Shown in pieces: positions 1-10,399 of a stretch of 64,000 nucleotides of DNA. The DNA comes from Smaragdicoccus niigatensis DSM 44881 = NBRC 103563 (GTDB taxonomy: Bacteria > Actinomycetota > Actinomycetes > Mycobacteriales > Mycobacteriaceae), in contig NZ_AQXZ01000009.1 of the NCBI RefSeq assembly GCF_000380645.1, positions 1 to 64,000 of the forward strand, in the 5' to 3' direction. The notes under the pieces are model-generated. The model was given only the letters and a program-made list of their open reading frames with translations. It was not told the DNA's origin and did no database searches. The translations under genes and the position numbers were made by a program. How positions within the stretch are numbered: the stretch's first letter is position 1; every line of letters starts with the position of its first letter.

Positions 1-2
1 AA

Positions 3-293
3 GGCCGAGAGATGGCCTTGCACGCCAAAATCACCGCCACGATCGGCATGCCGATCTACTTCTGCGACCCGCACTCACCGTGGCAGCGCGGCAGCAACGA
101 GAACACGAACGGGCTTCTGCGCCAATACTTCCCGAAAGGAACGGACCTCTCGTTCCACGGCCCGGGAATCCTCGACAACGTCGCATCCGAGCTCAACGGC
201 CGACCGCGAAAGACCCTCAGCTGGAAAACCCCAGCCGAGGCCCTCGAACAACTACTGTCCAATCCAACCGAACCAGTTGCAGCGACCGCTTGA
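3..293 (+). mobile_element. IS30-family transposase, C-terminal fragment (cut by window start)
   Basis: The open frame enters from before the window and ends at a TGA at 291-293. The visible protein is the end of a DDE transposase catalytic domain: the segment [20 protein letters not shown] carries the final catalytic Glu region, and the KGTDLS and LNGRPRKTL blocks typical of IS30-family enzymes follow. IS30 enzymes cut and join element ends. Only about 97 residues are in view, so it cannot be said whether the full gene is intact. The element's right end should lie within the next few tens of bases, but no terminal repeat can be fixed without the left end. Confidence 0.9.
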
Positions 294-324
294 AACCGCC
301 CTCATATGCAGGCTTCCTCAGCTG

Positions 325-507
325 TCAGAGGTCTTTTTGAGCAGCTAGAACACGGTGATCTGGAGCTGGTGGAGTCACAGAACCTGAATCCGCGCATCGG
401 TTCGAGTTGGCGAGCGCGTTCGACCGGGCGGCCGACTGCTGCCATGCCGCGGACAGGGCGAAAAGGAGTGCCGCAACGATGGCAAGGACGACGCTCGCTG
501 CCGGCAT
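325..507 (-). pseudogene. 5' fragment of a probable DMT-type permease gene, broken at the IS side
   Basis: Reading leftwards from ATG 507, the protein begins MPAASVVLAIVAALLFALSA followed by AWQQSAARS, a first membrane helix plus the QQ motif that opens many actinobacterial DMT-superfamily permeases. After about 30 residues the resemblance ends and the frame stops at 325, close to the IS30 end. I read this as a permease gene truncated by insertion-sequence activity. It lies divergent to pcrA. The rest of 294-594 holds no other recognisable gene. A short genuine hydrophobic peptide or chance frame is possible. Confidence 0.4.
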
Positions 508-594
508 AACCGCATCGTAAGGTGTGGCGAGTTCGCGTCGCGAGCCTCGCCGCTTGCGAAATCTGTCGGACCCCGGGAGTAGGTTTGTGGGGCA

Positions 595-3042
595 ATGAAC
601 ACGCTTCCGCTGTCGCTCGACCTGCCCGCCCAAGAACCCGCGCCGCGCCGGGCATCTCCGGATGCCGACAAGCTGCTCGAGGGTCTCAATCCGCAGCAGC
701 GAGAAGCCGTCCTGCACACCGGATCTCCGTTGCTCATCGTGGCTGGTGCGGGGTCTGGAAAGACTGCCGTCCTCACGCGGCGCATCGCCTATCTGCTCGC
801 CAAGCGAGACACCGCTCCCGGGCAGATTCTGGCCATCACGTTCACGAACAAGGCCGCGGCCGAGATGCGCGAACGCGTCGTCGGACTCGTGGGCAGGCGC
901 GCGCAGACGATGTGGATCGCGACGTTCCACTCGAGTTGTGTGCGAATTCTGCGTGCCCAGTCGACCTTGCTCGAGGGACTGAACTCGAACTTCTCGATCT
1001 ACGACGCCGACGACTCGCGCCGCCTCCTGACGATGATCGTGCGCGACTTCGACCTCGACGCGAAGAAGTTCACGCCGCGCATGTTCGCGACCGCGATTTC
1101 GAACCACAAGAACGAGCTCATCTCGCCAGAAGAGGCGGAAGACCAGGCCACCGCTGAAACTGCGGAACTGCCCAGGATTGTCGCCCGGGTGTACGCGGAG
1201 TACCAGCGCCGGCTGCGCGGGGCCAACGCCTTCGACTTCGACGACCTCATCGGCGAGACGGTCGCCCTGCTCAAGCGGCACCCCGCGGTTGCCGAGTACT
1301 ACCGTCGCAAGTTCCGTCACATCCTGGTCGACGAATATCAGGACACGAACCACGCGCAGTACACGCTGGTGAAAGAGCTCGTCGGGGAAGACACCGACGA
1401 CCTTCCGGCATCTGAACTGTGCGTCGTGGGTGACGCCGACCAGTCGATCTACGCGTTCCGCGGTGCGACCATCCGCAACATCGAGGAGTTCGAACGCGAC
1501 TTCCCGAACGCGGAGACGATCCTGCTCGAGCAGAACTACCGATCGACGCAGAACATTCTGGCCGCGGCCAATGCACTCATCTCGAAGAATGCCGGTCGTC
1601 GCGAGAAGCGTCTGTGGACCGACACCGGTGACGGCGAACTGATCACCGGTTATGTCGCGGACAATGAGCACGACGAGGCCGCGTTCGTCGCGCGCGAAAT
1701 TGACCGCCTCAGTGACCTCGGCGAGGCGCGCTACAACGAGGTCGCTGTCTTCTATCGGACGAACAGCGCATCGCGTTCGTTCGAAGAAATCTTCATCCGG
1801 ATGGGCCTGCCCTACAAGGTGGTCGGCGGTGTCCGCTTCTACGAGCGCAAGGAAGTGCGCGATGTCGTCGCGTATCTGCGGGCGCTCGACAATCCGGAAG
1901 ACTCGGTCAACCTCCGCCGAATTCTGAACACTCCCCGCCGCGGCATCGGCGATCGGGCCGAGGCGTGCGTCGCGGTCTATGCCGAACAGCAGGACATCGG
2001 GTTCGGTGCGGCGCTCAAGGCGGCAGGCGAAGGGCAGGTTCCGTTCCTCAACTCGCGGTCGGCCAAAGCGATCGCGCAGTTCATGCAGCTCATGGACGAC
2101 ATTCGCGGCACGTCCCATCCGGCGGACGGCTCGATCGCGGACATCGGTGATGTTGTCGAGGAGATCCTCGACCGTACGGGCTACCGTGCCGAACTGTCGG
2201 CGAGCAGTGACCCGCAGGACGGTGCTCGACTCGAGAACCTGAACGAACTCGTCAACGTCGCGCGCGAATTCAGTTCCGACGCACGCAATGCCGAGGGACT
2301 CGAGCAGGAGCTGCCGGAGGGCTCAGCTGAGCCGGGGTCGCTCGCCGCCTTCCTGGAGCGGGTTGCGCTCGTTGCGGACACCGACCAGATCCCGGATGAC
2401 GACCAGGGCGTCGTCACTCTGATGACCCTGCACACGGCGAAGGGCCTCGAGTTTCCGGTCGTGTTCCTGACCGGCTGGGAAGACGGTCAGTTCCCGCACA
2501 TGCGTGCACTTGGCGATCCGGTCGAGCTTTCCGAAGAGCGCCGACTCGCCTACGTCGGCATCACCCGTGCGCGGCAGCGCCTCTACCTGACGCGCTCGGT
2601 CGTTCGGTCGGGGTGGGGGCAGCCGATTTCGAACCCGGAATCACGCTTCCTTCGGGAGATCCCGCAGGAGTTGATGGACTGGCGTCGGCTCGACCCGCAG
2701 AAGACGTTCGGGCGGTCGAACGATCGTCGGCAGCGATACGGGGGCGAGGAGCAGCCCAGTTGGCGCAGCGATTACGACCGTCGCACTGGTGTCGGGAGTG
2801 GCGGTTCCTACCGCGGCAACGTCGATCGTCCGAGTCCACGCAGCACGCCGAGCTTCGGGAAGACCGGTGCGCCTGCGCCCAAGCTGGCGGTCGGTGACCG
2901 GGTCAATCACGACAAGTACGGGCTCGGAACCGTCATGGAGTCGAGTCCGGTCGGCGGAATCGCTTCGGTGATCATCGATTTCGGCTCGAACGGAAAGGTA
3001 CGCCTGGCGTTGATCCCGGGCGTACCCCTCACGAAGCTTTAG
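595..3042 (+). CDS. pcrA: ATP-dependent DNA helicase UvrD1/PcrA
   Basis: This is a superfamily 1A 3'-5' helicase for nucleotide-excision repair and removal of protein roadblocks from DNA. At 815 residues it is close to mycobacterial UvrD1. The Q-motif LNPQQREAV (about 31-39) precedes Walker A AGAGSGKT (50-57), then motif Ia TFTNKAAAEM, Walker B LVDEYQDTN, motif III GDADQSIYAFRGA, motif IV QNYRST and motif VI VGITRARQRLYL. The C-terminus ends in a Tudor-like domain (KLAVGDRVNHDKYGLGTV) known from PcrA to contact RNA polymerase. The ATG has a GGGAG stretch about 18 nt upstream, a weak ribosome site. The position next to a convergent M23 peptidase and sucC matches Rv0949-Rv0951. Confidence 0.97.
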   Translation: MNTLPLSLDLPAQEPAPRRASPDADKLLEGLNPQQREAVLHTGSPLLIVAGAGSGKTAVLTRRIAYLLAKRDTAPGQILAITFTNKAAAEMRERVVGLVGRRAQTMWIATFHSSCVRILRAQSTLLEGLNSNFSIYDADDSRRLLTMIVRDFDLDAKKFTPRMFATAISNHKNELISPEEAEDQATAETAELPRIVARVYAEYQRRLRGANAFDFDDLIGETVALLKRHPAVAEYYRRKFRHILVDEYQDTNHAQYTLVKELVGEDTDDLPASELCVVGDADQSIYAFRGATIRNIEEFERDFPNAETILLEQNYRSTQNILAAANALISKNAGRREKRLWTDTGDGELITGYVADNEHDEAAFVAREIDRLSDLGEARYNEVAVFYRTNSASRSFEEIFIRMGLPYKVVGGVRFYERKEVRDVVAYLRALDNPEDSVNLRRILNTPRRGIGDRAEACVAVYAEQQDIGFGAALKAAGEGQVPFLNSRSAKAIAQFMQLMDDIRGTSHPADGSIADIGDVVEEILDRTGYRAELSASSDPQDGARLENLNELVNVAREFSSDARNAEGLEQELPEGSAEPGSLAAFLERVALVADTDQIPDDDQGVVTLMTLHTAKGLEFPVVFLTGWEDGQFPHMRALGDPVELSEERRLAYVGITRARQRLYLTRSVVRSGWGQPISNPESRFLREIPQELMDWRRLDPQKTFGRSNDRRQRYGGEEQPSWRSDYDRRTGVGSGGSYRGNVDRPSPRSTPSFGKTGAPAPKLAVGDRVNHDKYGLGTVMESSPVGGIASVIIDFGSNGKVRLALIPGVPLTKL

Positions 3043-3148
3043 CGAGACGGCAAGCCGCCGGGTACCAGTCTTCGAAATTTCGGTCTGTACAAACCACCAG
3101 GTTCGTACAAAACGCCTGGGCGAAGACATTGGGCCCCGGTCGAGCGCC

Positions 3149-4120
3149 CTACCCGCGCCCACCCATGTCGATGCCGCGCGAGGCAAGCCACGGAACCGGG
3201 TCGATTCGGTTGCCGATGGCGTCGCCGCCGACGTAGACCTCGAAGTGGCAGTGCGGGCCGGTCGAGTCGCCGGTGCTGCCCATGAGCCCGATCTCGTCAC
3301 CCGCGAGCACCTTCTGCCCGACAGCCACGAGAGTCTGGCTCATGTGGCCGTAGTGCGTGATGGTTCCGTCGGAGTGCAGGATCTTGACCGAGTTGCCATA
3401 ACCGTCGCCGGCATCGCCGGACTTGATGATCACGCCGTCGCCGACCGCCATGATCGGCGTTCCGATCGCGTTGGCGACATCGATTCCGCCGTGCATGGCA
3501 CCCCAGCGCATGCCGAATCCAGAGGTGAAGATGCCAGTGGTGTACGGAACGAAGAGCGGACGGAGCTTCTTCGCTTCCTCGATGGCGCGCTGCTGTTCCC
3601 ACCACGCGCCCTTGGCCAGGTCGCCGACACTCGGTGCGCCGATGGCGGCGGCCGGGATCGAGAGAACCTCTGCGGTCGGCTCGGGTGGATCGGTGGAGAC
3701 GGTCGCGACGAGCGCGGGATCGAGGCGGGCCGGAGCTGACCCTGAGGACAGGCCTGCGCTGCCAACGGCCACAGCTGCCGCGGCGATGGCAACGAGCGAG
3801 ATCCGGCGCTTTCCAGCGAGAACGCCCATCCAAGCCCGGCGCGTGATGCGCTCATTGGCGGGCCGGTGCGGGTGTTCGACGTTTTCTTCGGTGACGAGCG
3901 CAGTACGGCCGTGGCGAGCGCCCCGAACGACGAGATGTTCGTACAGGCGCTCATTCTCCGGGGATAGGAGATCGGTCACCCTGAGCAAATCGGATGCTGC
4001 ATATTTGCGAGCCGAGCCGGTCAGAACCAGACGCGGAGCGTGGTCCAGCTGGCGGTGATTACTGTGTTCGTTTCGTCCATTCGGGCGCACATCAGCCCTG
4101 GAACTGCGTTGTTCGAGCAA
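3149..4120 (-). CDS. M23 (LytM-type) metallopeptidase, membrane-anchored
   Basis: This is a probable zinc endopeptidase acting on peptidoglycan cross-bridges, the counterpart of Rv0950c. It has 323 residues: a cytoplasmic N-terminal part, one hydrophobic helix at about 107-123, an Ala/Pro-rich linker, and an M23 domain at about 195-312. The zinc and catalytic residues are visible as H210xxxD214 (MHGGIDVA), H259 and the HxH pair H290/H292 (GPHCHFEV). The chosen start is TTG at 4120, preceded by AGAGGA about 9 nt upstream; internal starts would lose only the unconserved N-terminus. It converges with pcrA and is divergent from sucC. Confidence 0.9.
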   Translation of the reverse strand: MLEQRSSRADVRPNGRNEHSNHRQLDHAPRLVLTGSARKYAASDLLRVTDLLSPENERLYEHLVVRGARHGRTALVTEENVEHPHRPANERITRRAWMGVLAGKRRISLVAIAAAAVAVGSAGLSSGSAPARLDPALVATVSTDPPEPTAEVLSIPAAAIGAPSVGDLAKGAWWEQQRAIEEAKKLRPLFVPYTTGIFTSGFGMRWGAMHGGIDVANAIGTPIMAVGDGVIIKSGDAGDGYGNSVKILHSDGTITHYGHMSQTLVAVGQKVLAGDEIGLMGSTGDSTGPHCHFEVYVGGDAIGNRIDPVPWLASRGIDMGGRG

Positions 4121-4468
4121 GGTCTCGTCCTCTTACATCGTTACTTGGCCGTGACCTAGACCACTCGACGGTAACGAAAGGGTCTCGGCGTCAGCAAGCA
4201 ATAGACACGCCGCAGCAAACTTTGAGATATGAGTCACAATTTCTGAGGTTTACTTTGGAGTAGCCGGGCAACCCCAGTGATTTGACCGTTATCTGGCCGA
4301 TTTTGGCCGTCTGTATTACCGCAGATCTTCCTCACATGCAAATTGATCCCCCAGCAAACTCGATAACTTCGCCCATGCGCTAGGCGCGACCCGGGGGGTA
4401 GTTACTAGAGTTCGAAGCGGTCCGCTCCCTATCCGAGAGCGGCGAAACGCATACGAGATGGTGGCTAC
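4121..4468. other. Divergent intergenic region, M23 peptidase / sucC
   Basis: This 348-nt stretch separates two divergently transcribed genes and must carry both promoters. The first 15 bases hold the ribosome site of the M23 gene on the minus strand. I looked for a ydaO-type c-di-AMP riboswitch, which precedes many actinobacterial cell-wall hydrolase genes, and did not recognise its conserved blocks. No ORF with coding character is present. Confidence 0.5.
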
Positions 4469-5638
4469 ATGGATCTGTACGAATACCAGGCGAAGGAACT
4501 GTTCGTTAAGCACGGAGTTCCCTCGTCCGAAGGCCGTGTCACGGACACGGTCGAGGGCGCGCGCGAAATTGCGGAAGAAATCGGCAAGCCCGTCATGGTC
4601 AAGGCGCAGGTGAAGGTCGGCGGTCGAGGAAAGGCCGGCGGCGTCAAATATGCGGCCACACCAGACGACGCGGAAACGCACGCGCAGAACATTCTCGGCT
4701 TGGACATCAAGGGCCACGTCGTCAAGAAGCTCCTCATTGCCGAAGCGAAGGACATCGCGGAGGAGTACTACATCTCCTTCCTGCTCGATCGTTCGAACCG
4801 CACCTATCTCTCCATCTGCTCGGTAGAGGGCGGCATGGAGATCGAAGAGGTCGCGGCGAACAACCCCGAGCGGGTCGCCAAGATCGCGATCGACGCGACC
4901 AAGGGCGTCGATCTGGCCAAGGCTCGCGAGATCGCCGAGGCGGGCCACTACCCGGCCGAGGTCCTCGACGCGGCCGCGATCACGATCTCGAAGCTGTGGG
5001 AAGTCTTCATCAAGGAGGACGCCCTCCTCGTCGAGGTCAACCCGCTCGTCAAGACTCCCGAAGGCGAGATCCTCGCCCTCGACGGCAAGGTGACCCTCGA
5101 CGGCAATGCCGAGTTCCGTCAGCCGGGCCACGCGGCATTCGCAGATATCGAAGCGACTGACCCGCTCGAGCTCAAGGCCAAGGAGAACGACCTCAACTAC
5201 GTCAAGCTCGACGGTGAGGTCGGCATCATCGGAAACGGTGCAGGTCTCGTGATGTCGACGCTGGACGTCGTCGCGTACGCCGGGGAGAAGCACGGCGGCG
5301 TGAAGCCGGCTAACTTCCTCGACATCGGTGGTGGCGCCTCGGCTGCGGTCATGGCCGCCGGCCTCGACGTCATTCTCAACGACTCGCAGGTCAAGAGCGT
5401 TTTCGTCAACGTCTTCGGTGGCATCACAGCGTGTGACGCCGTCGCCAACGGAATCGTGCAGGCGCTGGAAATCCTCGGCGATGAGGCCAACAAGCCCCTC
5501 GTCGTTCGTCTCGACGGAAACAACGTCGAAGAGGGTCGCCGCATCCTGGCCGAGGCCAACCACCCGCTCGTGACCGAGGTGGACACCATGGACGCCGCAG
5601 CCGACAAGGCCGCCGAGCTCGCCGCTGCTGCGAAGTAA
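4469..5638 (+). CDS. sucC: Succinyl-CoA synthetase (ADP-forming), beta subunit
   Basis: SucC forms a complex with SucD and makes ATP from succinyl-CoA in the TCA cycle. The 389 residues match the family length. It starts [12 protein letters not shown], has an N-terminal ATP-grasp fold with the Gly-rich [12 protein letters not shown] (about 46-57), the metal-binding segment LVEVNPLVK (about 188-196), and the C-terminal ligase domain with [17 protein letters not shown]-like VNVFGGIT and the VRLDGNN loop. It is followed after 11 nt by sucD and shares a terminator with it, so the two are one operon. Confidence 0.98.
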   Translation: MDLYEYQAKELFVKHGVPSSEGRVTDTVEGAREIAEEIGKPVMVKAQVKVGGRGKAGGVKYAATPDDAETHAQNILGLDIKGHVVKKLLIAEAKDIAEEYYISFLLDRSNRTYLSICSVEGGMEIEEVAANNPERVAKIAIDATKGVDLAKAREIAEAGHYPAEVLDAAAITISKLWEVFIKEDALLVEVNPLVKTPEGEILALDGKVTLDGNAEFRQPGHAAFADIEATDPLELKAKENDLNYVKLDGEVGIIGNGAGLVMSTLDVVAYAGEKHGGVKPANFLDIGGGASAAVMAAGLDVILNDSQVKSVFVNVFGGITACDAVANGIVQALEILGDEANKPLVVRLDGNNVEEGRRILAEANHPLVTEVDTMDAAADKAAELAAAAK

Positions 5639-5649
5639 GGAATCGAGAA

Positions 5650-6561
5650 ATGTCAATCTTCCTGAACAAGGACTCCAAGGTCATCGTCCAGGGCATCACC
5701 GGTGGTGAGGGCAGCAAGCACACCGCTCGCATGCTCGCCGCGGGCACCCAGATCGTCGGTGGCGTCAACGCGCGCAAGGCCGGCACCACGGTCAGCCACA
5801 CCGACAAGGACGGCAACGCGATCGACCTTCCGGTGTTCGGATCGGTCGCCGAGGCCATGGCGAAGACCGGCGCCGACGTGTCCGTCGCGTTCGTTCCGCC
5901 GGCCTTCTCGAAGGACGCGATCATCGAGGCGATCGACGCCGAGATCGGTCTGCTCGTCGTGATCACCGAGGGTGTTCCGGTGCAGGACAGCGCGTACTGC
6001 TGGGCCTACAACGTCGAGAAGGGTCAGAAGACCCGCATCATCGGACCCAACTGCCCGGGCATCATCACCCCAGGTGAGGCGCTCGCCGGCATCACCCCGG
6101 CCAACATCTCCGGCAAGGGCCCGATCGGACTCGTCAGCAAGTCCGGAACGCTGACCTACCAGATGATGTTCGAGCTCCGGGACTTCGGCTTCTCGACCGC
6201 CATCGGCATCGGTGGCGACCCGGTCATCGGCACCACCCACATCGACGCGATCGCCGCGTTCGAGGCGGACCCGGAAACCGAGCTGATCGTCATGATCGGT
6301 GAAATCGGTGGTGACGCAGAAGAGCGTGCCGCGGACTACATCAAGGCCAACGTCACCAAGCCGGTCGTCGGCTACGTCGCGGGCTTCACCGCTCCCGAGG
6401 GCAAGACGATGGGCCACGCCGGCGCGATCGTGTCGGGCTCGTCGGGCACCGCACAGGCCAAGAAGGACGCCCTCGAGGCGGCCGGCGTCAAGGTCGGCAA
6501 GACGCCGTCCGAGACCGCTGCGCTGGCTCGCGAGATCATGAAGTCTCGCGTCTCGGCGTAA
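5650..6561 (+). CDS. sucD: Succinyl-CoA synthetase, alpha subunit
   Basis: SucD binds CoA and carries the phosphohistidine intermediate. The 303-residue protein has the CoA-binding Rossmann segment [13 protein letters not shown] near the N-terminus, [10 protein letters not shown], the SKSGTLTYQ loop and the active-site histidine in [12 protein letters not shown] (about 252). AAGGA lies 7 nt before the ATG. The gene directly follows sucC and ends before a strong intrinsic terminator. Confidence 0.98.
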   Translation: MSIFLNKDSKVIVQGITGGEGSKHTARMLAAGTQIVGGVNARKAGTTVSHTDKDGNAIDLPVFGSVAEAMAKTGADVSVAFVPPAFSKDAIIEAIDAEIGLLVVITEGVPVQDSAYCWAYNVEKGQKTRIIGPNCPGIITPGEALAGITPANISGKGPIGLVSKSGTLTYQMMFELRDFGFSTAIGIGGDPVIGTTHIDAIAAFEADPETELIVMIGEIGGDAEERAADYIKANVTKPVVGYVAGFTAPEGKTMGHAGAIVSGSSGTAQAKKDALEAAGVKVGKTPSETAALAREIMKSRVSA

Positions 6562-6582
6562 CGGCGAGTAACACTGTTCACA

Positions 6583-6627
6583 CCTCAACCCCCCGATCGG
6601 CGCGCCTGATCGGGGGGTTGAGGTTTT
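6583..6627 (+). terminator. Intrinsic terminator of sucCD
   Basis: A perfect 16-bp stem (6583-6598 with 6608-6623, arms CCTCAACCCCCCGATC and its complement) encloses a 9-nt loop and is followed by TTTT. It lies 22 nt after the sucD stop and 20 nt before the next start, so perM probably has its own promoter or depends on read-through. Confidence 0.93.
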
Positions 6628-6646
6628 CCTGCCAATCTCGAAATCG

Positions 6647-8002
6647 ATGAGTCTGCTAGCTGACCCACCGATCACTTCGAGCAAAACCGCCCCGGCCCAA
6701 GCGCAGCATTCCGAAGCTGCCGACGTCCGGGCGTTCGTGCTTGCCGGTCTACGCCCGTCTGGCATCAGCCTGCTCGTCGTCGCTGTCCTGATCCTGCTCA
6801 CGCTCTTCGCGGGCGGCGCCGGGTTCCACGATGCGGCGGCCTACATCGCGGCGGCCTGGCTGGCGCTGCATCAGGTGCCGTTGCAACTGGGCGCGGACGC
6901 CCTCGGATTGATGCCCCTCGCCGCCACTGCGCTTCTCATCGGCTTGACGTCGCGGACCGCGCGGAAACTGTCGTCGCATGTCCAGGGCTGGAAGGACGTG
7001 GGACTCGCGATCGCCGGCATGGTCGTCGGGCCGATCCTGTTCTCGGTTCTCGCGCTCGTCGCCGTCGGCCAGGCGTCGGTCGAGTCCCAGCTCAATACGC
7101 CCCCGACGTTGTCGATGCTCGGCTGGGTCGCGTCAGTTCACCTCTTCGGCGCGGTCATCGGCCTGCGCAAGAGCATGCCGGCGATTCCGCATCGCATCGT
7201 TCCCGGCTGGGTGGCGAATGCCGGCGAGGCGACCCGGTACGCCACGCGCCTGCTGTTTCTCTCCGGTCTTCTGGCCTCGGTGACGGTCATCGTCGTCCGC
7301 TGGTCGGCGGTCGAGTCGTTCATGGCTGCCGGACACGGTGACGGCGGCGCGTTCGGACTGACGGTTGTCTCGCTGCTCTACCTGCCGAACATGGCGGTCT
7401 ACGCGGTCGGCGTGCTGTGCGGTTCGGCGATCACGCTCGGCGATGGTTCGATCTCGTTGTTCGAGGTCGCGCAGGGGCAGATGCCACCGTTGCCCCTCAT
7501 GGCGGCCTTGCCGGAGGGGCCGGCCGAGACGTGGTGGCAGTCGGCGCTGCTCGTGCCGCTCTTCGTGGCGTTCCTGACCGGCCGTAAGTGTGCGCGCCTG
7601 GCCGAGGGTCGGGGAGCGGCGATCCGCATGGCGCTCGTCGCGTCAGTCGGGTGCTCGGTGGTGTCGGTGTTGATCGCCGAAGTCTCCGGCGGCGTTCTCG
7701 GCGCGATCGGTTACGTCGGACTGTCGCCGGCGATGTTCGGCCTGTCGGTGTTCGTGTGGTTCGCCATGTTCTCGACGCTGGGTGCGTTCTTCCGGGTTCG
7801 GGTCAGGGAGCCGAAAGCGCCCAAGGAGCCCAAGGAGCCGAAGCCGGCCGAGCCGGAGGTCGAGGAAACTCCAGTGGTCGAGGAAGACGCGGCCGAGGAG
7901 CCGAGCGAACCCGAACCCGAAAGCAAGCCGGAAGAAGACAAGAAGCCGGGACTCGTGTCGTCCGTGGTCGGCGCGCTGCCCATTCCGTTCCGGAAGAAAT
8001 AA
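6647..8002 (+). CDS. perM: DUF6350 membrane protein, PerM-like
   Basis: This polytopic membrane protein has 451 residues. About ten hydrophobic segments run from residue 40 to 385, followed by a long charged tail rich in Pro, Glu and Lys with KEPKEPKP repeats and ending in basic PIPFRKK. By position (sucD, this gene, purN) and composition it corresponds to Rv0955, PerM, a M. tuberculosis protein needed for cell division under stress and linked to the divisome protein FtsB. The exact family assignment rests on position plus topology, since no catalytic motif exists. Start at ATG 6647; no strong ribosome site is seen. Confidence 0.8.
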   Translation: MSLLADPPITSSKTAPAQAQHSEAADVRAFVLAGLRPSGISLLVVAVLILLTLFAGGAGFHDAAAYIAAAWLALHQVPLQLGADALGLMPLAATALLIGLTSRTARKLSSHVQGWKDVGLAIAGMVVGPILFSVLALVAVGQASVESQLNTPPTLSMLGWVASVHLFGAVIGLRKSMPAIPHRIVPGWVANAGEATRYATRLLFLSGLLASVTVIVVRWSAVESFMAAGHGDGGAFGLTVVSLLYLPNMAVYAVGVLCGSAITLGDGSISLFEVAQGQMPPLPLMAALPEGPAETWWQSALLVPLFVAFLTGRKCARLAEGRGAAIRMALVASVGCSVVSVLIAEVSGGVLGAIGYVGLSPAMFGLSVFVWFAMFSTLGAFFRVRVREPKAPKEPKEPKPAEPEVEETPVVEEDAAEEPSEPEPESKPEEDKKPGLVSSVVGALPIPFRKK

Positions 8003-8082
8003 CTCCCGCCTGCACGGCTCGCCGAGGCTGCCATTACGCTGTTACCCGCAGGTATCAAGCGGATAAGGAACACGGCCAAAGA

Positions 8083-8712
8083 GTGAGTTCGCCAGAAGTG
8101 AGCATCACACGGCCGCGTCTGGTTGTCCTTGCGTCTGGCAGCGGCACGTTGCTGGCTTCGCTTGTCGAAGCCGCCGCAGCTCCGGACTTTCCCGCAACCA
8201 TCGTCGCGGTCGGTGCCGACCGGGACTGTGCCGCTCTCGAGCGCGCCGCGGAAGCCGGCATCGAACACTTCCGAATGGTGCCGCGCGACTATGCCGATCG
8301 CGACGCCTGGACGTCGGCGCTCACGAAGAAGGTCAGCGAGTATTCGCCGGACTACGTCGTGACCGCGGGGTTCATGCGCATTCTCGGCAACGAGTTCATC
8401 GAGGCTTTCGACCGCCGGATCATCAACTCGCATCCGGCGCTCCTACCCGCATTCCCCGGTGCGCACGGCGTTCGGGACGCGCTCGCGTACGGCGTGAAGG
8501 TCACCGGCACGACGGTCCACCTCGTCGATACCGGTGTCGACTCAGGGCCGATTCTCGCGCAGGTCGCGCTCGAGGTACGCGACGGCGAATCCGAGGAAGA
8601 CCTGCACGAACGCATCAAGGTCATCGAACGCAAGCTGTTGGTCGACGTCGTCGCCCTAGCGGCCAAGCACGGAATCATCACCGACGGACGAAAGGCGAGG
8701 ATCGCACAGTGA
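8083..8712 (+). CDS. purN: Phosphoribosylglycinamide formyltransferase
   Basis: PurN transfers a formyl group from 10-formyl-THF to GAR, the third step of purine synthesis. The 209-residue protein has the N-terminal [15 protein letters not shown] phosphate loop, [16 protein letters not shown] with the catalytic Asn/His, and [15 protein letters not shown] with the catalytic Asp. GTG 8083 was chosen because it is the first start with AAGGAA upstream (12 nt); an in-frame GTG at 8098 is an alternative. Its stop overlaps the purH start by 4 nt (GTGA), so the two are translationally coupled. Confidence 0.95.
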   Translation: MSSPEVSITRPRLVVLASGSGTLLASLVEAAAAPDFPATIVAVGADRDCAALERAAEAGIEHFRMVPRDYADRDAWTSALTKKVSEYSPDYVVTAGFMRILGNEFIEAFDRRIINSHPALLPAFPGAHGVRDALAYGVKVTGTTVHLVDTGVDSGPILAQVALEVRDGESEEDLHERIKVIERKLLVDVVALAAKHGIITDGRKARIAQ

Positions 8713-10274
8713 CTTCAGACGAAGGTCGCAAGCCAGTCAAGCGGGCACTGGTCAGCGTTTACGACAAGACCGGACTGGTCGAACTCGCCAAGGGGCTCAG
8801 CGCCGCGGGAGTCGAGCTCGTGTCCACCGGTTCGACCGCGGGCAAGATCGCCGAAGCCGGTATCGCGGTGACCAAGGTCGAGGAGCTGACCGGCTTCCCC
8901 GAGACCCTCGACGGCCGCGTCAAGACGCTGCACCCGCGCGTGCACGCCGGCATTCTCGCCGACACGCGGCGCGAAGAGCACCTCGACCAGCTCGTCGAAC
9001 TTGGCGTCGAGGCCTTCCAGCTCGTGATCGTGAATCTGTACCCGTTCACTCAGACCGTCGCCTCGGGAGCAACGCAGGACGAGTGCGTCGAGCAGATCGA
9101 CATCGGCGGTCCGTCGATGGTTCGTGCCGCGGCCAAGAACCACCCGTCGGTGGCCGTGGTCGTCGACCCGGAGCGTTACGACGACGTGCTCGAGGCGGTC
9201 GCCGCCGGTGGATTCACCCTCCAACAGCGCCGTCACCTCGCCGCGCAGGCTTTCCAGCACACCGCTTCCTACGACGTCGCCGTCGCTTCGTGGATGAGCT
9301 CGGTCGTCGCGCCGGAGGAAGGAACCAACTTTCCGGCCTGGGTGGGCGGTACGTGGACCCGAAGCGCGTCCCTGCGCTACGGCGAGAACCCGCACCAGAG
9401 TGCCGCGTTGTACGTGCACGAGTATGGCCACGGCAGCCTCGCGCAGGCGGTGCAGTTGCACGGCAAGGAGATGTCGTACAACAACTACACCGACGGCGAC
9501 GCCGCGCTGCGGGCCGCCTACGACCATGCTGAACCTGCAGTTGCGATCATCAAGCACGCAAATCCGTGTGGCATCGCCATCGGTGCCGACATCGCCGAGG
9601 CGCACCGTAAGGCTCATGCCTGTGACCCGGTCAGCGCGTTCGGCGGTGTGATCGCCGCCAACCGGGAGATCTCGGTCGAAATGGCGGAGCAGGTCGCGGA
9701 GATCTTCACCGAGGTTGTCATCGCGCCGAGCTATGCCGACGGCGCCGTCGAGATCCTGAGCCGCAAGAAGAACGTCCGACTGCTGACGGTCGTCCCGCCG
9801 CGGATGACCGGCGTCGAGCTGCGTCCGATTTCCGGCGGTGCGCTGTTGCAGACCAAGGATGCGATCAACGCGCCTGGGGACGACCCGGCGAACTGGACGC
9901 TCGCGGCTGGCGAAGCGGCCGATGAGGCGACCCTCGCCGACCTCTCCTTCGCCTGGCGCGCATGCCGTGCGGTGAAGTCGAACGCGATCCTGCTCGCGCA
10001 CGACGGCGGCTCGGTCGGTGTCGGCATGGGGCAGGTCAACCGCGTCGACTCGGCCTTCCTCGCCGTGAAGCGGGCCGGGGAGCGGGCACAGGGCTCCGTC
10101 GGTGCCTCGGACGCGTTCTTCCCGTTCCCCGACGGGCTGCAGACGCTCATCGACGCCGGCGTGAAGGCGGTCGTCCAGCCGGGTGGCTCGGTGCGCGACG
10201 CCGACGTCATCGAGGCGGCGAAGGCCGGCGGAATCACCATGTACTTCACGGGAGCCCGTCACTTCGCGCACTAG
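8709..10274 (+). CDS. purH: Bifunctional AICAR transformylase / IMP cyclohydrolase
   Basis: PurH catalyses the last two steps to IMP. The 521 residues comprise an N-terminal MGS-like cyclohydrolase domain (about 1-140, with [10 protein letters not shown] and the [14 protein letters not shown] signature) and a C-terminal AICAR transformylase domain with [10 protein letters not shown], the DPVSAFGG loop and a Gly-rich end ([12 protein letters not shown]). It starts with GTG inside the purN stop. Order and coupling match Rv0956-Rv0957. Confidence 0.98.
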   Translation: MTSDEGRKPVKRALVSVYDKTGLVELAKGLSAAGVELVSTGSTAGKIAEAGIAVTKVEELTGFPETLDGRVKTLHPRVHAGILADTRREEHLDQLVELGVEAFQLVIVNLYPFTQTVASGATQDECVEQIDIGGPSMVRAAAKNHPSVAVVVDPERYDDVLEAVAAGGFTLQQRRHLAAQAFQHTASYDVAVASWMSSVVAPEEGTNFPAWVGGTWTRSASLRYGENPHQSAALYVHEYGHGSLAQAVQLHGKEMSYNNYTDGDAALRAAYDHAEPAVAIIKHANPCGIAIGADIAEAHRKAHACDPVSAFGGVIAANREISVEMAEQVAEIFTEVVIAPSYADGAVEILSRKKNVRLLTVVPPRMTGVELRPISGGALLQTKDAINAPGDDPANWTLAAGEAADEATLADLSFAWRACRAVKSNAILLAHDGGSVGVGMGQVNRVDSAFLAVKRAGERAQGSVGASDAFFPFPDGLQTLIDAGVKAVVQPGGSVRDADVIEAAKAGGITMYFTGARHFAH

Positions 10275-10399
10275 TCGCGCTGCGCACATACCCGATGAAT
10301 TGCCGTCGGACGCGTCTTATCAGATGCGCCTTGCGGCAATCCATCGGGTTGTTGCCCGCCGGGTCTGACGGAACCCGGATTGGCCACCCGGCCGGCTCA

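Noticed and set aside
325-2118. 597-codon open frame on the minus strand across pcrA
   Set aside because: It is the shadow of pcrA, caused by G/C third-position bias. Only its last 60 codons, left of pcrA, look like protein (permease fragment).
4121-4468. ydaO-type c-di-AMP riboswitch before the M23 peptidase gene
   Set aside because: Position was suggestive, but I could not recognise the conserved blocks. A covariance-model search (Rfam ydaO-yuaA) would decide.
4316-5656. 446-codon antisense frame over sucC
   Set aside because: Highly charged composition and exact antisense position to sucC show it is a shadow frame.
8715-10289. 524-codon antisense frame over purH
   Set aside because: Same cause: purH is clearly the real gene with all its motifs.
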